NCBI RefSeq assembly: GCF_011044495.1
Contig: NZ_CP049143.1
Location: 4,216,001-4,280,000, forward strand
Direction: 5' to 3'
Source of the DNA: Roseimicrobium sp. ORNL1
GTDB taxonomy: Bacteria; Verrucomicrobiota; Verrucomicrobiia; Verrucomicrobiales; Verrucomicrobiaceae
DNA: 64,000 bases
The translations under genes were made by a program, and so were the position numbers. Every line of letters starts with the position of its first letter. Position 1 is the stretch's first letter. Under the pieces are notes generated by a model. That model was not told where the DNA came from. It was given only the letters and a program-made list of their open reading frames with translations, and made no database searches. Below, piece by piece: positions 7,991 through 16,646 of the stretch.

Positions 7991-8470
7991 TTAGCCCAGC
8001 TTCGCGAGTGCAGCCTTCACGGCTTCGAAGTCCGGCAGGTCCTTCGGAGTGGCGGTCTGCTCGGCGTACTGAATCACACCGTTCTTGTCCACTACGAAGG
8101 CAGCACGCGCGGCGGTGTCGCCGATGCCGGCCAGGTTGGGGAACACGACGTCATACGCCTTGGTGATGGCCTTGTTGAGGTCGCTCACCAGCGTGATGGT
8201 GATGCGCTCCTGCTTGGCCCAGGCTTCCTGGGCGAAGGGGCTGTCCACGCTGATGCCGATGACTTCCGCGTTCAGGCTGCTGAACTGGCCGAGGCCAGCG
8301 GTGATGTCGCAAAACTCAGCCGTGCAAACGCCGGTGAACGCGAGGGGGAAGAACAGGAGAACCGTGTTCTTCTTGCCGTAGTTCGCGCTGAGGGTCACGT
8401 CTTTGATCTCGCCGGAGCTCTTGGACTTGAGGGTGAAGTCAGGGGCGGAGGTGCCGATGGAAAGGGCCAT
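7991..8470 (-). CDS. Peroxiredoxin (AhpC/TSA family, AhpE-like)
   Basis: A thiol peroxidase of 159 residues that reduces hydrogen peroxide and alkyl hydroperoxides in the cytoplasm. The active-site motif P-x-x-x-T-x-x-C is present as PLAFTGVC with peroxidatic Cys49 (Pro42, Thr46), and Cys54 follows in EFCD, the arrangement of atypical or one-Cys AhpE-type enzymes. The thioredoxin fold is recognisable from GTSAPDFTL at the N-terminus, VIGISVDSPF and AAFVVDKNGVIQYAE. It appears to be a single-gene unit with its own terminator downstream. No dedicated reductase partner is adjacent. Confidence 0.92.
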   Translation of the reverse strand: MALSIGTSAPDFTLKSKSSGEIKDVTLSANYGKKNTVLLFFPLAFTGVCTAEFCDITAGLGQFSSLNAEVIGISVDSPFAQEAWAKQERITITLVSDLNKAITKAYDVVFPNLAGIGDTAARAAFVVDKNGVIQYAEQTATPKDLPDFEAVKAALAKLG

Positions 8471-8665
8471 GGGATGTTGTTGTTGCAGTTAAGGTGGATG
8501 GGTCAGGTTGCGCGGAGAGAGTACCCCGCAGCCAGCGACTGTGGAGGGAAGAAGGCTTCCGTCAACGCCCTTTACATCGCAAGGCGGCCCTCCGCCGGGC
8601 CACCTATTGCCCGAAAAATTTCGTCATACCGTCCTCGTACGGCCAGAATGTAGAATGTGACCGCA

Positions 8666-8689
8666 AAGCCGGATCAACGAGTCCGGCTT
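8666..8689 (-). terminator. Possible hairpin terminator after the OmpA-family gene
   Basis: A perfect 8-bp inverted repeat AAGCCGGA / TCCGGCTT with an 8-base loop lies 35 bases beyond the OmpA-family stop. The minus strand continues with TTTGCGG only, so the T tract is short and termination would be weak. Confidence 0.4.
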
Positions 8690-8724
8690 GCCTGATGTCA
8701 CAGCGGTTGCCTGCCGTTCCTTTG

Positions 8725-9402
8725 CTACTGGGTCCTCACCACCAGCACGCGGCGGTCGAGTTGCAGTTGCGACTCAGTGCCATTGGGGAATTTGGGATAA
8801 TTTTCCCCATAGCCATGGGCAGACAGGAGCTCCGGGGGCACACCATAGGTCTTGGTCAGTTCATCCAGCACCCGCTGGGCACGCCCGGCGGAGAGCGTCA
8901 TGTTGAATTCATCCGTGCCCTCGGTGCTGGTATGTCCCTCGATGTCGAATCGAGCATTCGGATTCGCCTTCGCCACTTCGAGGATGCCATTCGCCGTGGC
9001 CTCCAGGGCGACGCGAGATTCATCGTTCAGCAATTGCGCCGTCTCCACGACAAAGAGGACCGGCACTGTCACATATGGCAGCTCGCGATCCTTCACCACG
9101 ACCACCTGCCTTTCCACATCATAGACACGCGCGGGCGCCGGTGTCGTGGTGACTGTCGTGGTGGTTGTGGTAGCCACAGGCGGGGTGGCCACAGCTGGCT
9201 CAGTCACGACCACAGCCCTGGGTGCAATGGACAGGCGCTCTCGTACCACCACCCTGCTGAGCGGCGGAGCGGAAGGCACGGTATCCACCACCACCTTCGT
9301 TCGGGGAGATGGAGGCACTATTTCCACGGGCGGATTGCTCTGGCCGAGCACAGTCATTTGGGCCAGCGTCACTGCCGGCAGCAGGATGAAGGGAAGATTC
9401 AT
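8725..9402 (-). CDS. OmpA-family (peptidoglycan-binding) protein
   Basis: A 225-residue exported protein. An N-terminal hydrophobic signal (about 1-20) is followed by a Pro/Val/Thr-rich spacer with a run of threonines (about 75-90), then an OmpA C-terminal domain (about 110-225). The domain carries its usual landmarks: VLFVVETAQL, FDIEGHTSTEGTDEFN, LSAGRAQRVLDEL, LSAHGYGENYP and LDRRVLV. Such domains bind the diaminopimelate of peptidoglycan, tethering envelope proteins to the wall. There is no beta-barrel, so this is a periplasmic or lipoprotein-like anchor; no lipobox Cys is seen. A long antisense frame over the gene is a shadow. Confidence 0.85.
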   Translation of the reverse strand: MNLPFILLPAVTLAQMTVLGQSNPPVEIVPPSPRTKVVVDTVPSAPPLSRVVVRERLSIAPRAVVVTEPAVATPPVATTTTTTVTTTPAPARVYDVERQVVVVKDRELPYVTVPVLFVVETAQLLNDESRVALEATANGILEVAKANPNARFDIEGHTSTEGTDEFNMTLSAGRAQRVLDELTKTYGVPPELLSAHGYGENYPKFPNGTESQLQLDRRVLVVRTQ

Positions 9403-9636
9403 GGTCGTATCAGGTCAGGGATTTGGGCGCAGTGCTCCGTGCCGCACACTTCGGAGAAGGCGCGGTTCACGCAGGCGAAACTGCACGGGTGAATCGATCC
9501 CCAGCCCGCATTTACTCGTATGTCACCGCCTGCGCGTCACGGCATCCACCTCCGGGCGGGATGGCACGCGCATGTCACTTGCAAGCAGGCTCATTTCGTC
9601 ATTGAGATGCCACGCGTCTGACACACATTCACGATC

Positions 9637-12297
9637 ATGATCGTACCGCCCACAGGCACCATTACCTTCCTGTTTAGCGACATCGAGGGAAGCACGAAAA
9701 AATGGGAGCGGCAGCCGGACGCCATGCGGGTGGCCCTGGCGACGCATGACCACATGCTGCGCCAGGTTTTTGAATCCTGCGGCGGCTATGTTTTCAAGAC
9801 CATCGGAGATGCCTTCTGTGTCGCGTTTGACACGCCGCAGGATGCGCTTGCTGGAGCCTTGGAAAGCCAGCGCGCCATTCGCAGTGCCGACTGGGGTCCG
9901 ATTGGAGAGCTCCGTGTCCGCATGGCGCTGCATACTGGCGCGGCGGAAGATCGTGATGGAGATTACTTTGGCCAGACACTGAATCGCGTGGCACGCATTC
10001 TCTCCACCGCGCACGGTGGGCAGGTGCTCCTCTCGCTGCCCACGCAGGAACTCGTGCGCGATCACCTGCCGTCTGGTGTGCAGCTTCGCCACATGGGAGA
10101 GCACCGGCTGAAGGACCTCGCGAGAGCCGAGCATCTCTACCAGCTTGTCGCTTCGGATCTGCCCTCGGAGTTCGCCGGACTGCGCTCCCTGGAGAGCGTG
10201 GCAAACAATCTCCCCGTGCAACTCACCAGCTTCATCGGTCGTGAGCGGGAAATGGCGGAGGTGATCCGGCTGCTGGGCAGCACCCGCCTGCTCACCCTCA
10301 CCGGCATGGGTGGCACCGGCAAGACCCGCCTCTCCCTGCAAGCAGCCGCCGATGTGCTGGATACCTATCCAGATGGCGTGTGGTTCGTGGAGTTCGCCAC
10401 CATCGTGGATGGAGCCCTCGTGCCTGAAACCGTGGCCGCCGTCTTCAACCTGCGGCAGGAAACCGACCGACCGCTCACCGGCACCCTCACTCACTATCTT
10501 AAGGATAGGAACCTGCTGCTCATCCTGGACAACTGCGAGCACGTCGTCGCCGCTTGCGCCCGCCTGTCTGAGACCTTGCTGCGAGCCTGCCCGAGGCTGC
10601 ACATCCTCGCCAGCAGTCGTGAGCCCATGAGCATCGCGGGAGAAACCGCATGGCCAGTACCCCCGCTCTCCCTCCCCGACCACTGGCGCGAGATCACCGC
10701 CAGTGAGGATGCGATCAATCGACTGGGCGAATACGAGTCTGTACGTCTTTTCACCGAGCGCGCTTCTCTCGCACGTCCCTCCTTCCAGCTCACGAGTGAA
10801 AACGTCCACCTCGTGGCACAGATTTGCTGGCGTCTTGATGGCATCCCACTTGCCATCGAGCTTGCCGCAGCGCGCATCCGCGTGCTCTCGCTGGAACAGA
10901 TCGTCGAGCGCCTCGATGATCGCTTCCACCTGCTCACCACCGGCAGTCGCAATGCCGTGCCACGACAGCAGACCCTCCGCTCGCTCATCGACTGGAGCCA
11001 TGATCTGCTCTCCGAGCCCGAGCGCCGCCTCTTCCGCCGCCTCTCCGTTTTTGCGAGAGGGCGCACCCTGGAGGCCATCGAAGAGGTATGTGAGGGCGAA
11101 GGGCTGGAGAAGTTTGTGATCTTCGACCTCCTCTCGCAGCTCGTGGACAAGTCGCTTGTGTACATCGAGAAGCCCTCGGATCAGGCGGCTCGCTACTTCA
11201 TCCTGGAGTCCATCTGGGACTACTCGAATGAGAAGCTTCTCGCCGCAGGGGAATCGGAAATCTTCCGTATCCGTCACCTCGACTATTTCCTGCGCTTCGC
11301 CGAGAAGGCAGCCCCCAAGATTCGCGGACCCAAGCAGCGTGAGTGGCTCGCTATCCTTGAGGATGAAGAGTTCAACATCCGCTACGCCCTGGAAGCTGCC
11401 ACCGAACTCCCCGGACAAACCGCCAAGGGACTGCGACTGCTCACCGTGACGCAACGCTTCGTGGAAGTGCGGGGCCTCTTCAAGGAAGCGCGTGATTCCT
11501 TCGCCCAGTTGCTGGGCAAACCAGACGCAGCCCGTGACATCGTGCGCGCCCAAGCGCTCGCTGCCGCAGGCCGTCTTGCCTGGGTGGCGGATGACCTTCC
11601 CGCCTGTGTCTCCTATCAGGAGGAAGCGCTCAGCATCTTCCGCGAACTCGGTGATGCCGCCGGTGCCGCGCGTGCCCTGGCGGACCTGGCCTTTCTTGCC
11701 TTGGATAAAGCCCAGCTCCCACAAGCCCGCACGCTCTTGGAAGAGGCCACCACACTCGCCTCTCCGTTGGGCGACCAGCGTCTCACCGCACACATCCAGC
11801 ACATCTGGGGCGTGATCGCGGCCGGTGACGGAGATTTCCAGAAGGCTTTCGACATTGATGAGAAGAATCACGCCATCTACCGCGAAGAAGGCGACATCTG
11901 GCAGGGCATCATCATTGCCTGGTCGGTGGGAGTGAACGCGGCGGCGCTGGGCAAATTCGATATAGCGCACGCGCGTCTCGCCGAGTGCCTGCAGGTTGGC
12001 CTCGATCTCGGAAACCGCTGGGGCGCATCGTACCCGCTGGAGGCGTTCGCCGTACTCGCCGTCGCAGAGAAAAAATACGAGCATGCCGCCAAGCTCTATG
12101 GTGCCGCCGATGCCCAGCGCACGCGTAGCGGAATCGTGCCACAGGCTGCTGACCATCCCGCCATTCGCGCCATTCTTGCAGCTGCTCCGGATTTCACCGG
12201 TCCCGCTGTTGAAGCGGCCCGCCGTGAAGGCCGCATGCTAAGCCTCGAGAGTGCGACCACGCTGGCGGTTGGCGAGGGCCACACGACACCGTCATAG
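9637..12297 (+). CDS. Class III adenylate cyclase fused to a STAND-type ATPase and TPR repeats
   Basis: An 886-residue cytoplasmic multidomain signalling protein. Residues 5-170 form a class III nucleotide cyclase domain with all six key residues of adenylate cyclases: metal-binding Asp15 (FSDIEGST) and Asp58 (GDAF), purine-specifying Lys54 and Asp109, and transition-state Asn116 and Arg120 (NRVAR). A P-loop NTPase follows: IGRERE near 200, Walker A GMGGTGKT at 223-230, and Walker B-like LLLILDNCEHV near 290. The C-terminal half is TPR-like helical repeats. Proteins with this order are known from actinobacteria and other phyla; the ATPase-TPR part is thought to sense a signal, but no ligand is known here. 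It stands alone upstream of a small membrane protein gene. Confidence 0.9.
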   Translation: MIVPPTGTITFLFSDIEGSTKKWERQPDAMRVALATHDHMLRQVFESCGGYVFKTIGDAFCVAFDTPQDALAGALESQRAIRSADWGPIGELRVRMALHTGAAEDRDGDYFGQTLNRVARILSTAHGGQVLLSLPTQELVRDHLPSGVQLRHMGEHRLKDLARAEHLYQLVASDLPSEFAGLRSLESVANNLPVQLTSFIGREREMAEVIRLLGSTRLLTLTGMGGTGKTRLSLQAAADVLDTYPDGVWFVEFATIVDGALVPETVAAVFNLRQETDRPLTGTLTHYLKDRNLLLILDNCEHVVAACARLSETLLRACPRLHILASSREPMSIAGETAWPVPPLSLPDHWREITASEDAINRLGEYESVRLFTERASLARPSFQLTSENVHLVAQICWRLDGIPLAIELAAARIRVLSLEQIVERLDDRFHLLTTGSRNAVPRQQTLRSLIDWSHDLLSEPERRLFRRLSVFARGRTLEAIEEVCEGEGLEKFVIFDLLSQLVDKSLVYIEKPSDQAARYFILESIWDYSNEKLLAAGESEIFRIRHLDYFLRFAEKAAPKIRGPKQREWLAILEDEEFNIRYALEAATELPGQTAKGLRLLTVTQRFVEVRGLFKEARDSFAQLLGKPDAARDIVRAQALAAAGRLAWVADDLPACVSYQEEALSIFRELGDAAGAARALADLAFLALDKAQLPQARTLLEEATTLASPLGDQRLTAHIQHIWGVIAAGDGDFQKAFDIDEKNHAIYREEGDIWQGIIIAWSVGVNAAALGKFDIAHARLAECLQVGLDLGNRWGASYPLEAFAVLAVAEKKYEHAAKLYGAADAQRTRSGIVPQAADHPAIRAILAAAPDFTGPAVEAARREGRMLSLESATTLAVGEGHTTPS

Positions 12298-12339
12298 CTG
12301 TGAGATGACGACGAACCCTACTCTGCGAAAGCATATCCA

Positions 12340-12654
12340 ATGAAAACACGTGATTTCATTTGGGTACTGATCCTCACTGCGTGTACCTCGCTTTTTCTCG
12401 GAGCGCAGATTGGTTATTTTCTCGGTCGTTCCAGGGACTACGCCCTGGCGGAGAAGCTTGCCTCCACCCTGAACAAGGAGGCTGAAAAAACCGGGGCATG
12501 GCCCAAGGGCGACTCGCCATTATTCCAAGGTCATGAGCGGCTGACGGATGGCAAGGGACAGACCGTTCTGATCATCAATGACCGATACAAGCTACGTTTG
12601 AGAAACGATTCGACCCATCCTCAGATCGAGCCGAACAAGTTCCAAGGCAAGTGA
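12340..12654 (+). CDS. Small single-pass membrane protein (104 aa)
   Basis: Not recognised. One N-terminal hydrophobic helix (about 6-30, FIWVLILTACTSLFLGAQIGYFLG) serves as a signal or anchor. The remainder is a soluble domain of about 70 residues ending in a short beta-rich part (TVLIINDRYKLRLRND). It follows the cyclase gene by 42 bases on the same strand and may be co-transcribed with it. Cys15 in TACTS is not a convincing lipobox. Confidence 0.6.
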   Translation: MKTRDFIWVLILTACTSLFLGAQIGYFLGRSRDYALAEKLASTLNKEAEKTGAWPKGDSPLFQGHERLTDGKGQTVLIINDRYKLRLRNDSTHPQIEPNKFQGK

Positions 12655-12678
12655 CCCGGGGTTTTAGCAGTAACCCTC

Positions 12679-15189
12679 TCACCAATTCGAAACCTCCAGC
12701 CACGACTCCACGGGGGCATCGGGCGGGAGTTCGCTCTTGATCACCAGCGGCTGAATCTCGCGATGTGCTTCCGCGGGTTGCACAAAGAGACGGTACACGC
12801 CATGGGCATCGGGCTTCGGTGGTGTTGCGCTTTCACCATTCACCCAAACCCATTGCGTCACCGCGATACGGCTGCCGACAGGAAAGTCCTGGTCTCGATC
12901 ATCCTTGTCCTTCGGCAGGACTTCATAGAGGTGCTGCACCAATGCTTCACGATACGGGGCCACTTGGGCCAATGACGGCGCACGCGATGCCTGCACCAGC
13001 TTCGCCACCACTTTCCGGGTACGCGCCTTTCGCTGCTCCTCCAGCTTGGGTGCCGCATGGTCCGCATGGGCCACGGCTTCATCCGGAGTGAGCACACGAC
13101 TGTAGATGGAAAGCTGGTCCACCATGCCCTGCCAGCGGTCCTGAAGCTTCGAGCAGTAGCCAATACGAAGCACGCCTTTGTCACCATCAAACTTCAGCGC
13201 GCCATGGACTTCAGGGCGCACGGACATCGCCATGCCATTGAGATACACCAGCAACCGCCCTCTCTCATACGCCAGCACCACATGATGCGGCTGTCCGGTA
13301 CGCAACGGCAGCAACTCCTGCTCGATGGAAGTGCCCCGTGGATTGTCTTCGGTGGCAAGCCAGAGACTCCAGTCACTACGCCGCTGCAGGATGGCCAACT
13401 TCACATTTCCCTCCGAGTCTTCCAAGGAGAGCACCGGGCGAGCCTCGCGGTCATAAGGCGGCACCATGGGGGTGATGATGGCCTCCAGAGTGAATGCCCC
13501 GCTTTTGCCACATGCGCGCAGCATCGCGGTCCCCACTTCCGGAAGTTCACAGGTGCCTCCACGCACATCCATGCCGCCACGCAAGTTCCAGAAGGCCTTG
13601 CCCGCGCGCACCGGCGTCGCCTCGATGAACTGCAAAGGGGGCGCATCCCGATGCTCCCACGCATACACCAGCCCGGCTCGCGATTGGGGCCAGGCCGTGG
13701 AAGGCACGGTGAAGGTCACCTTCGCCATGACATGCGGTCGCTGTGCCAGATCACGCACACCATCGAGTGTGATGCGGCTTCCGCATGGCGCATCATCAGT
13801 GAGTGGCAGCAGCACCTGGTGACTCTCGGCGTGCAGCGCCCCAAACGGAATGCTTTTCCCATTCTCAGTGATGGCGGTCGCATTCTCCAGAGACACCGCC
13901 TGGTCGAAGGTCAGAGCCAGAGCATCCTCACCCACCCTGCGCACCAGCGTCAGACTGGGGGCCGTCGCGGTTCGGACATGCACAAAGCCCCGCGCCAGTT
14001 CCTTCCACGTCTGGGGGTCTCGCGCTTCCACCCAATGAGTACCGCTGGCTTCGAACTCGCAGTCCAACTCCGCCGTGATGGACTTCTTCACGCCATCAAG
14101 ATACCAGTCACAGGGGTTGCCGTTTGGCGACTTCATGGTGACACGGGCCGGCGCCTCCACGTAGTGGCTGCCCAGTGAAAGCTCCGCGCAATACACATCT
14201 GGATAGCGATCATTTCCCGCATGGGCGGTATATCTCACCGCCTTGCCGATGGGCTCCAGGGTCTCACGATCCATGCGGATCACAAAGATGTCATAGTTCG
14301 ACTCAAGATGGTCATGGGCATCCGGGGAGGCTGCGAACGTCATCAACCTCTGGCAGGGCGACAGCATGGGGAAATAGACATAGTTCCGATTTTCCGGCAG
14401 GCGGGGATCATCGTGAACCAACACCGGTTCCACGCGACGAGTCGGCAGAAAAATCTTATTCAACGGACCTCCGGAGCCTCCCATCCAGAAGCCCCATTTC
14501 CCATCCGCGCTGAAATAGGGCTGGCATCCGCTGTGCTTCGGCAGGGTGCGTACCTCGCCGCTCTTCTCATCGAACGGGGAAAACTCCGCATCTCCGCTGG
14601 TGGCGTACGTGCGCTGCGCATTCACCAGCCATCCATTCTTGGCGCGAGCCTTGGACGTAAGTTGTCGGCGCGTACTCTGCTCCACATTCAACTCCACCGT
14701 GTGTCCGTTTTCATCAATGTAGCAGAGCGTCGCATTGTTCATCCAGAGCACGGCACGATCGCCCTGGTAACTTCGAGCCCGTTCCGCCAGTTGCTTCCGC
14801 TCACCCGTGTTCCGTTCCATCACCCACAGGGCTCCCTCCACGGGATCTGTCGGCGTGCTGCCCGCGACATAGCTCATGTAGGCGATCCGTTTTCCATCGG
14901 GCGAGATCTTTGGGCAGAAATGGTCCCTGCCTTTCTCTTCAGGAATCAGCCGCTGCTCAGGGGTGCGACCATCAAGCGCTCTCGTCCAGATCTGCCAGGA
15001 GTCATCGATGCGCCGTTCCCACACGAGGAATCCATCTCCCAATCGCGCGAGCTCCTCCATTGTCCCCATGTCCGGCTCCTCCGCCCTCTCACTTCGGGCC
15101 GCAGACTTTTCGCGAGACGTCGCGACCATCAGGGCGCCTGCTCCCAGAAGGCAGGCTACCGACAGTCCGGCGGTAAACGTCATCGCCAT
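12679..15189 (-). CDS. Exported WD40-like (PD40) propeller protein with C-terminal LamG domain
   Basis: An 836-residue protein. A hydrophobic N-terminal segment (about 3-25) acts as signal or anchor. Residues about 45-340 contain TolB-like PD40 blades (WQIWTRALDG, KISPDGKRIAYMS, FSADGKWGFWM, PMLSPCQRLMTFAAS). A middle beta-sandwich region follows (about 350-510). Residues about 540-720 form a concanavalin A-like LamG domain (FTLEAIITP, HHVVLAYERGRLLVYLNG, VDQLSIYSRVLTPDEA), a fold that binds glycans or proteins. No catalytic motif was found; a role in extracytoplasmic carbohydrate or protein binding is inferred from the folds only. A good sigma-70-like promoter lies directly upstream, with the predicted transcription start at or next to the start codon. 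Confidence 0.75.
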   Translation of the reverse strand: MAMTFTAGLSVACLLGAGALMVATSREKSAARSERAEEPDMGTMEELARLGDGFLVWERRIDDSWQIWTRALDGRTPEQRLIPEEKGRDHFCPKISPDGKRIAYMSYVAGSTPTDPVEGALWVMERNTGERKQLAERARSYQGDRAVLWMNNATLCYIDENGHTVELNVEQSTRRQLTSKARAKNGWLVNAQRTYATSGDAEFSPFDEKSGEVRTLPKHSGCQPYFSADGKWGFWMGGSGGPLNKIFLPTRRVEPVLVHDDPRLPENRNYVYFPMLSPCQRLMTFAASPDAHDHLESNYDIFVIRMDRETLEPIGKAVRYTAHAGNDRYPDVYCAELSLGSHYVEAPARVTMKSPNGNPCDWYLDGVKKSITAELDCEFEASGTHWVEARDPQTWKELARGFVHVRTATAPSLTLVRRVGEDALALTFDQAVSLENATAITENGKSIPFGALHAESHQVLLPLTDDAPCGSRITLDGVRDLAQRPHVMAKVTFTVPSTAWPQSRAGLVYAWEHRDAPPLQFIEATPVRAGKAFWNLRGGMDVRGGTCELPEVGTAMLRACGKSGAFTLEAIITPMVPPYDREARPVLSLEDSEGNVKLAILQRRSDWSLWLATEDNPRGTSIEQELLPLRTGQPHHVVLAYERGRLLVYLNGMAMSVRPEVHGALKFDGDKGVLRIGYCSKLQDRWQGMVDQLSIYSRVLTPDEAVAHADHAAPKLEEQRKARTRKVVAKLVQASRAPSLAQVAPYREALVQHLYEVLPKDKDDRDQDFPVGSRIAVTQWVWVNGESATPPKPDAHGVYRLFVQPAEAHREIQPLVIKSELPPDAPVESWLEVSNW

Positions 15190-15196
15190 TAATTAA

Positions 15197-15225
15197 CTTA
15201 TATTAATTATCGAAACTCAAGTCAA
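15197..15225 (-). promoter_or_regulatory. Sigma-70-type promoter of the PD40/LamG gene
   Basis: On the minus strand, TTGACT (15225-15220) and TATAAG (15202-15197) are separated by exactly 17 bases. Transcription would begin around 15190-15189, that is at the start codon, implying a leaderless or nearly leaderless message. Confidence 0.6.
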
Positions 15226-15351
15226 TGCCTCATCCAGGTGGACACGAAAGAAGAATGCGGCGGGCCGCCTCTGCGGGACGAATTCATCACCGTGCGAATC
15301 CATGGCGCCCGTCCATGAAACCTTGACACCTTACCTCACCGCACAGAACAC

Positions 15352-15954
15352 ATGCAGCCTGTGGGACACGACACGCAATCCATCATCACTGAAGTCATCC
15401 GAAGCCGGCGATCCATCAAACCCTTCGACATGGACGCCAGCCGCGCCGTGGACAAGAGCTTGATCCTGGAGCTGCTGGAGAATGCCAATCACGCCCCTAC
15501 CCACGGACTGACCGAGCCCTGGCGCTTCCACCTGTTCACCGGAGATTCCCGACGCACACTCGCGGAGACCATGGCGCGTCTCTATCGCGAGACCACGCCG
15601 GAGGCCGAGTTCCGCGAGGACAAGATGCGCAAGATGTCGGAAAATCCCTTACTGGCAGGCGCCGTGATCGTGCTAGGCATGGCGCGACGCGGTGGCGCGA
15701 AGATTCCGGAACTTGAGGAAATCGAAGCCGTCGCGTGCGCGGTGCAAAATCTCGCGCTCAGCGTCACGGCCTCGGGACTGGCCGGCTATTGGTCATCCCC
15801 TCCCCTGGTCTATACCCGCCAGTTTGCGGACTGGTTGGGACTCGGCCCTGAGGATCGCTGCCTCGGCCTGTTCTACCTGGGCTGGCCGAAAGCAGGATTC
15901 ACCATGCCAAAAGCGAGCCGCAAACCGGTCGCGGAGAAAATCACGTGGCACTAG
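15352..15954 (+). CDS. Nitroreductase-family FMN oxidoreductase (YdjA-like)
   Basis: A 200-residue member of the nitroreductase superfamily, FMN-dependent homodimers that reduce nitro compounds or quinones with NAD(P)H. The N-terminal FMN phosphate-binding element IRSRRSIKPF and NHAPTHGLTEPWRFHLF are present, as are ACAVQNLALSVTASGLAGYWSS and LGLFYLGWP near the C-terminus, which line the flavin site. Length and motifs are closest to small YdjA-type enzymes. The gene overlaps the next one by 10 bases, so translation of the two is probably coupled. The physiological substrate cannot be read from sequence. Confidence 0.88.
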   Translation: MQPVGHDTQSIITEVIRSRRSIKPFDMDASRAVDKSLILELLENANHAPTHGLTEPWRFHLFTGDSRRTLAETMARLYRETTPEAEFREDKMRKMSENPLLAGAVIVLGMARRGGAKIPELEEIEAVACAVQNLALSVTASGLAGYWSSPPLVYTRQFADWLGLGPEDRCLGLFYLGWPKAGFTMPKASRKPVAEKITWH

Positions 15955-16478
15955 GACTGGACGGCATGCTGGAGTGGTTCAAGAGCGTCGACTGGTCGTT
16001 GTGGGGGGTGTGGACGCTCACCGTCACACTGATGGTCATCGGTCTCGCAGGCACCGTGCTGCCCCTGCTGCCCGGGCCCTTCATCATTTTCGTCGCCGCG
16101 TTCCTGCACAAGTTCCTGCGCCCGGAGACGGGGCTCTCCTGGTGGAGCATCGCCCTGCTCGCCCTGCTCGTCATCGCATCCTACATCGTCGACTTCTTCA
16201 GCGGCGCGATGGGCACGAAGTGGTTTGGCGGGAGCAAATGGGGCATCTGGGGGGTGGTCATTGGTGGGATCGTGGGACTATTTTTCGGATTCATCGGTTT
16301 GATTGTCGGTCCCATCATCGGCGGACTCGTCGCGGAGCTTCTCATCGCACGGAAGCGCATGGGCCCTGCGGTGAAGGCGACCTGGGGCAGTGTGGTAGGC
16401 ACCACGCTGGGTCTGGCAGCGCGGATAGGAATTAGCATTGCCATGGTGATCGCATTTGTATTGGATGTGCTGTGGTAG
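15945..16478 (+). CDS. DUF456 family membrane protein
   Basis: A 177-residue protein with about five hydrophobic segments, rich in glycine. Its LTVTLMVIGLAGTVLPLLPG and FIIFVAAFLH regions match the DUF456 pattern, a family of uncharacterised inner-membrane proteins. The paired GLFFGFIGLIVGPIIGG segment is typical, with glycine zippers. GTG at 15945 is taken as the start because GGAG lies 8 bases upstream; an ATG at 15966 is the alternative. It overlaps the nitroreductase gene, suggesting one transcript, although no functional link between the families is known. Confidence 0.85.
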   Translation: MALGLDGMLEWFKSVDWSLWGVWTLTVTLMVIGLAGTVLPLLPGPFIIFVAAFLHKFLRPETGLSWWSIALLALLVIASYIVDFFSGAMGTKWFGGSKWGIWGVVIGGIVGLFFGFIGLIVGPIIGGLVAELLIARKRMGPAVKATWGSVVGTTLGLAARIGISIAMVIAFVLDVLW

Positions 16479-16646
16479 GATATGGTATATTAATTGGGTG
16501 AGCGCAGGGGCATGGCTTGTGTTCGTCGGGCTGCCGGCCTCTTCCGCCACCGCGGCACTCTCCACTCCCATCACCACACCACGTGATTGCTTTAAATCAT
16601 TTTCCTCTCGTCAGCTCAGCCCGGCTGAAGGACTAGTTCTTTGAGC

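Noticed and set aside
8494-9492. A 332-codon plus-strand frame opposite the OmpA-family gene
   Set aside because: The OmpA domain signatures are on the minus strand, and the plus frame has no support.
9523-12156. A very long minus-strand open frame (877 codons) opposite the cyclase/ATPase gene
   Set aside because: The plus frame has complete catalytic motifs. The antisense frame is a by-product of GC-rich third positions and has no recognisable domain.
16456-16644. A 62-codon plus-strand frame between the DUF456 and DUF4062-like genes
   Set aside because: It overlaps the end of the DUF456 gene, and its composition is not convincing (several Cys/Trp, no start signal).
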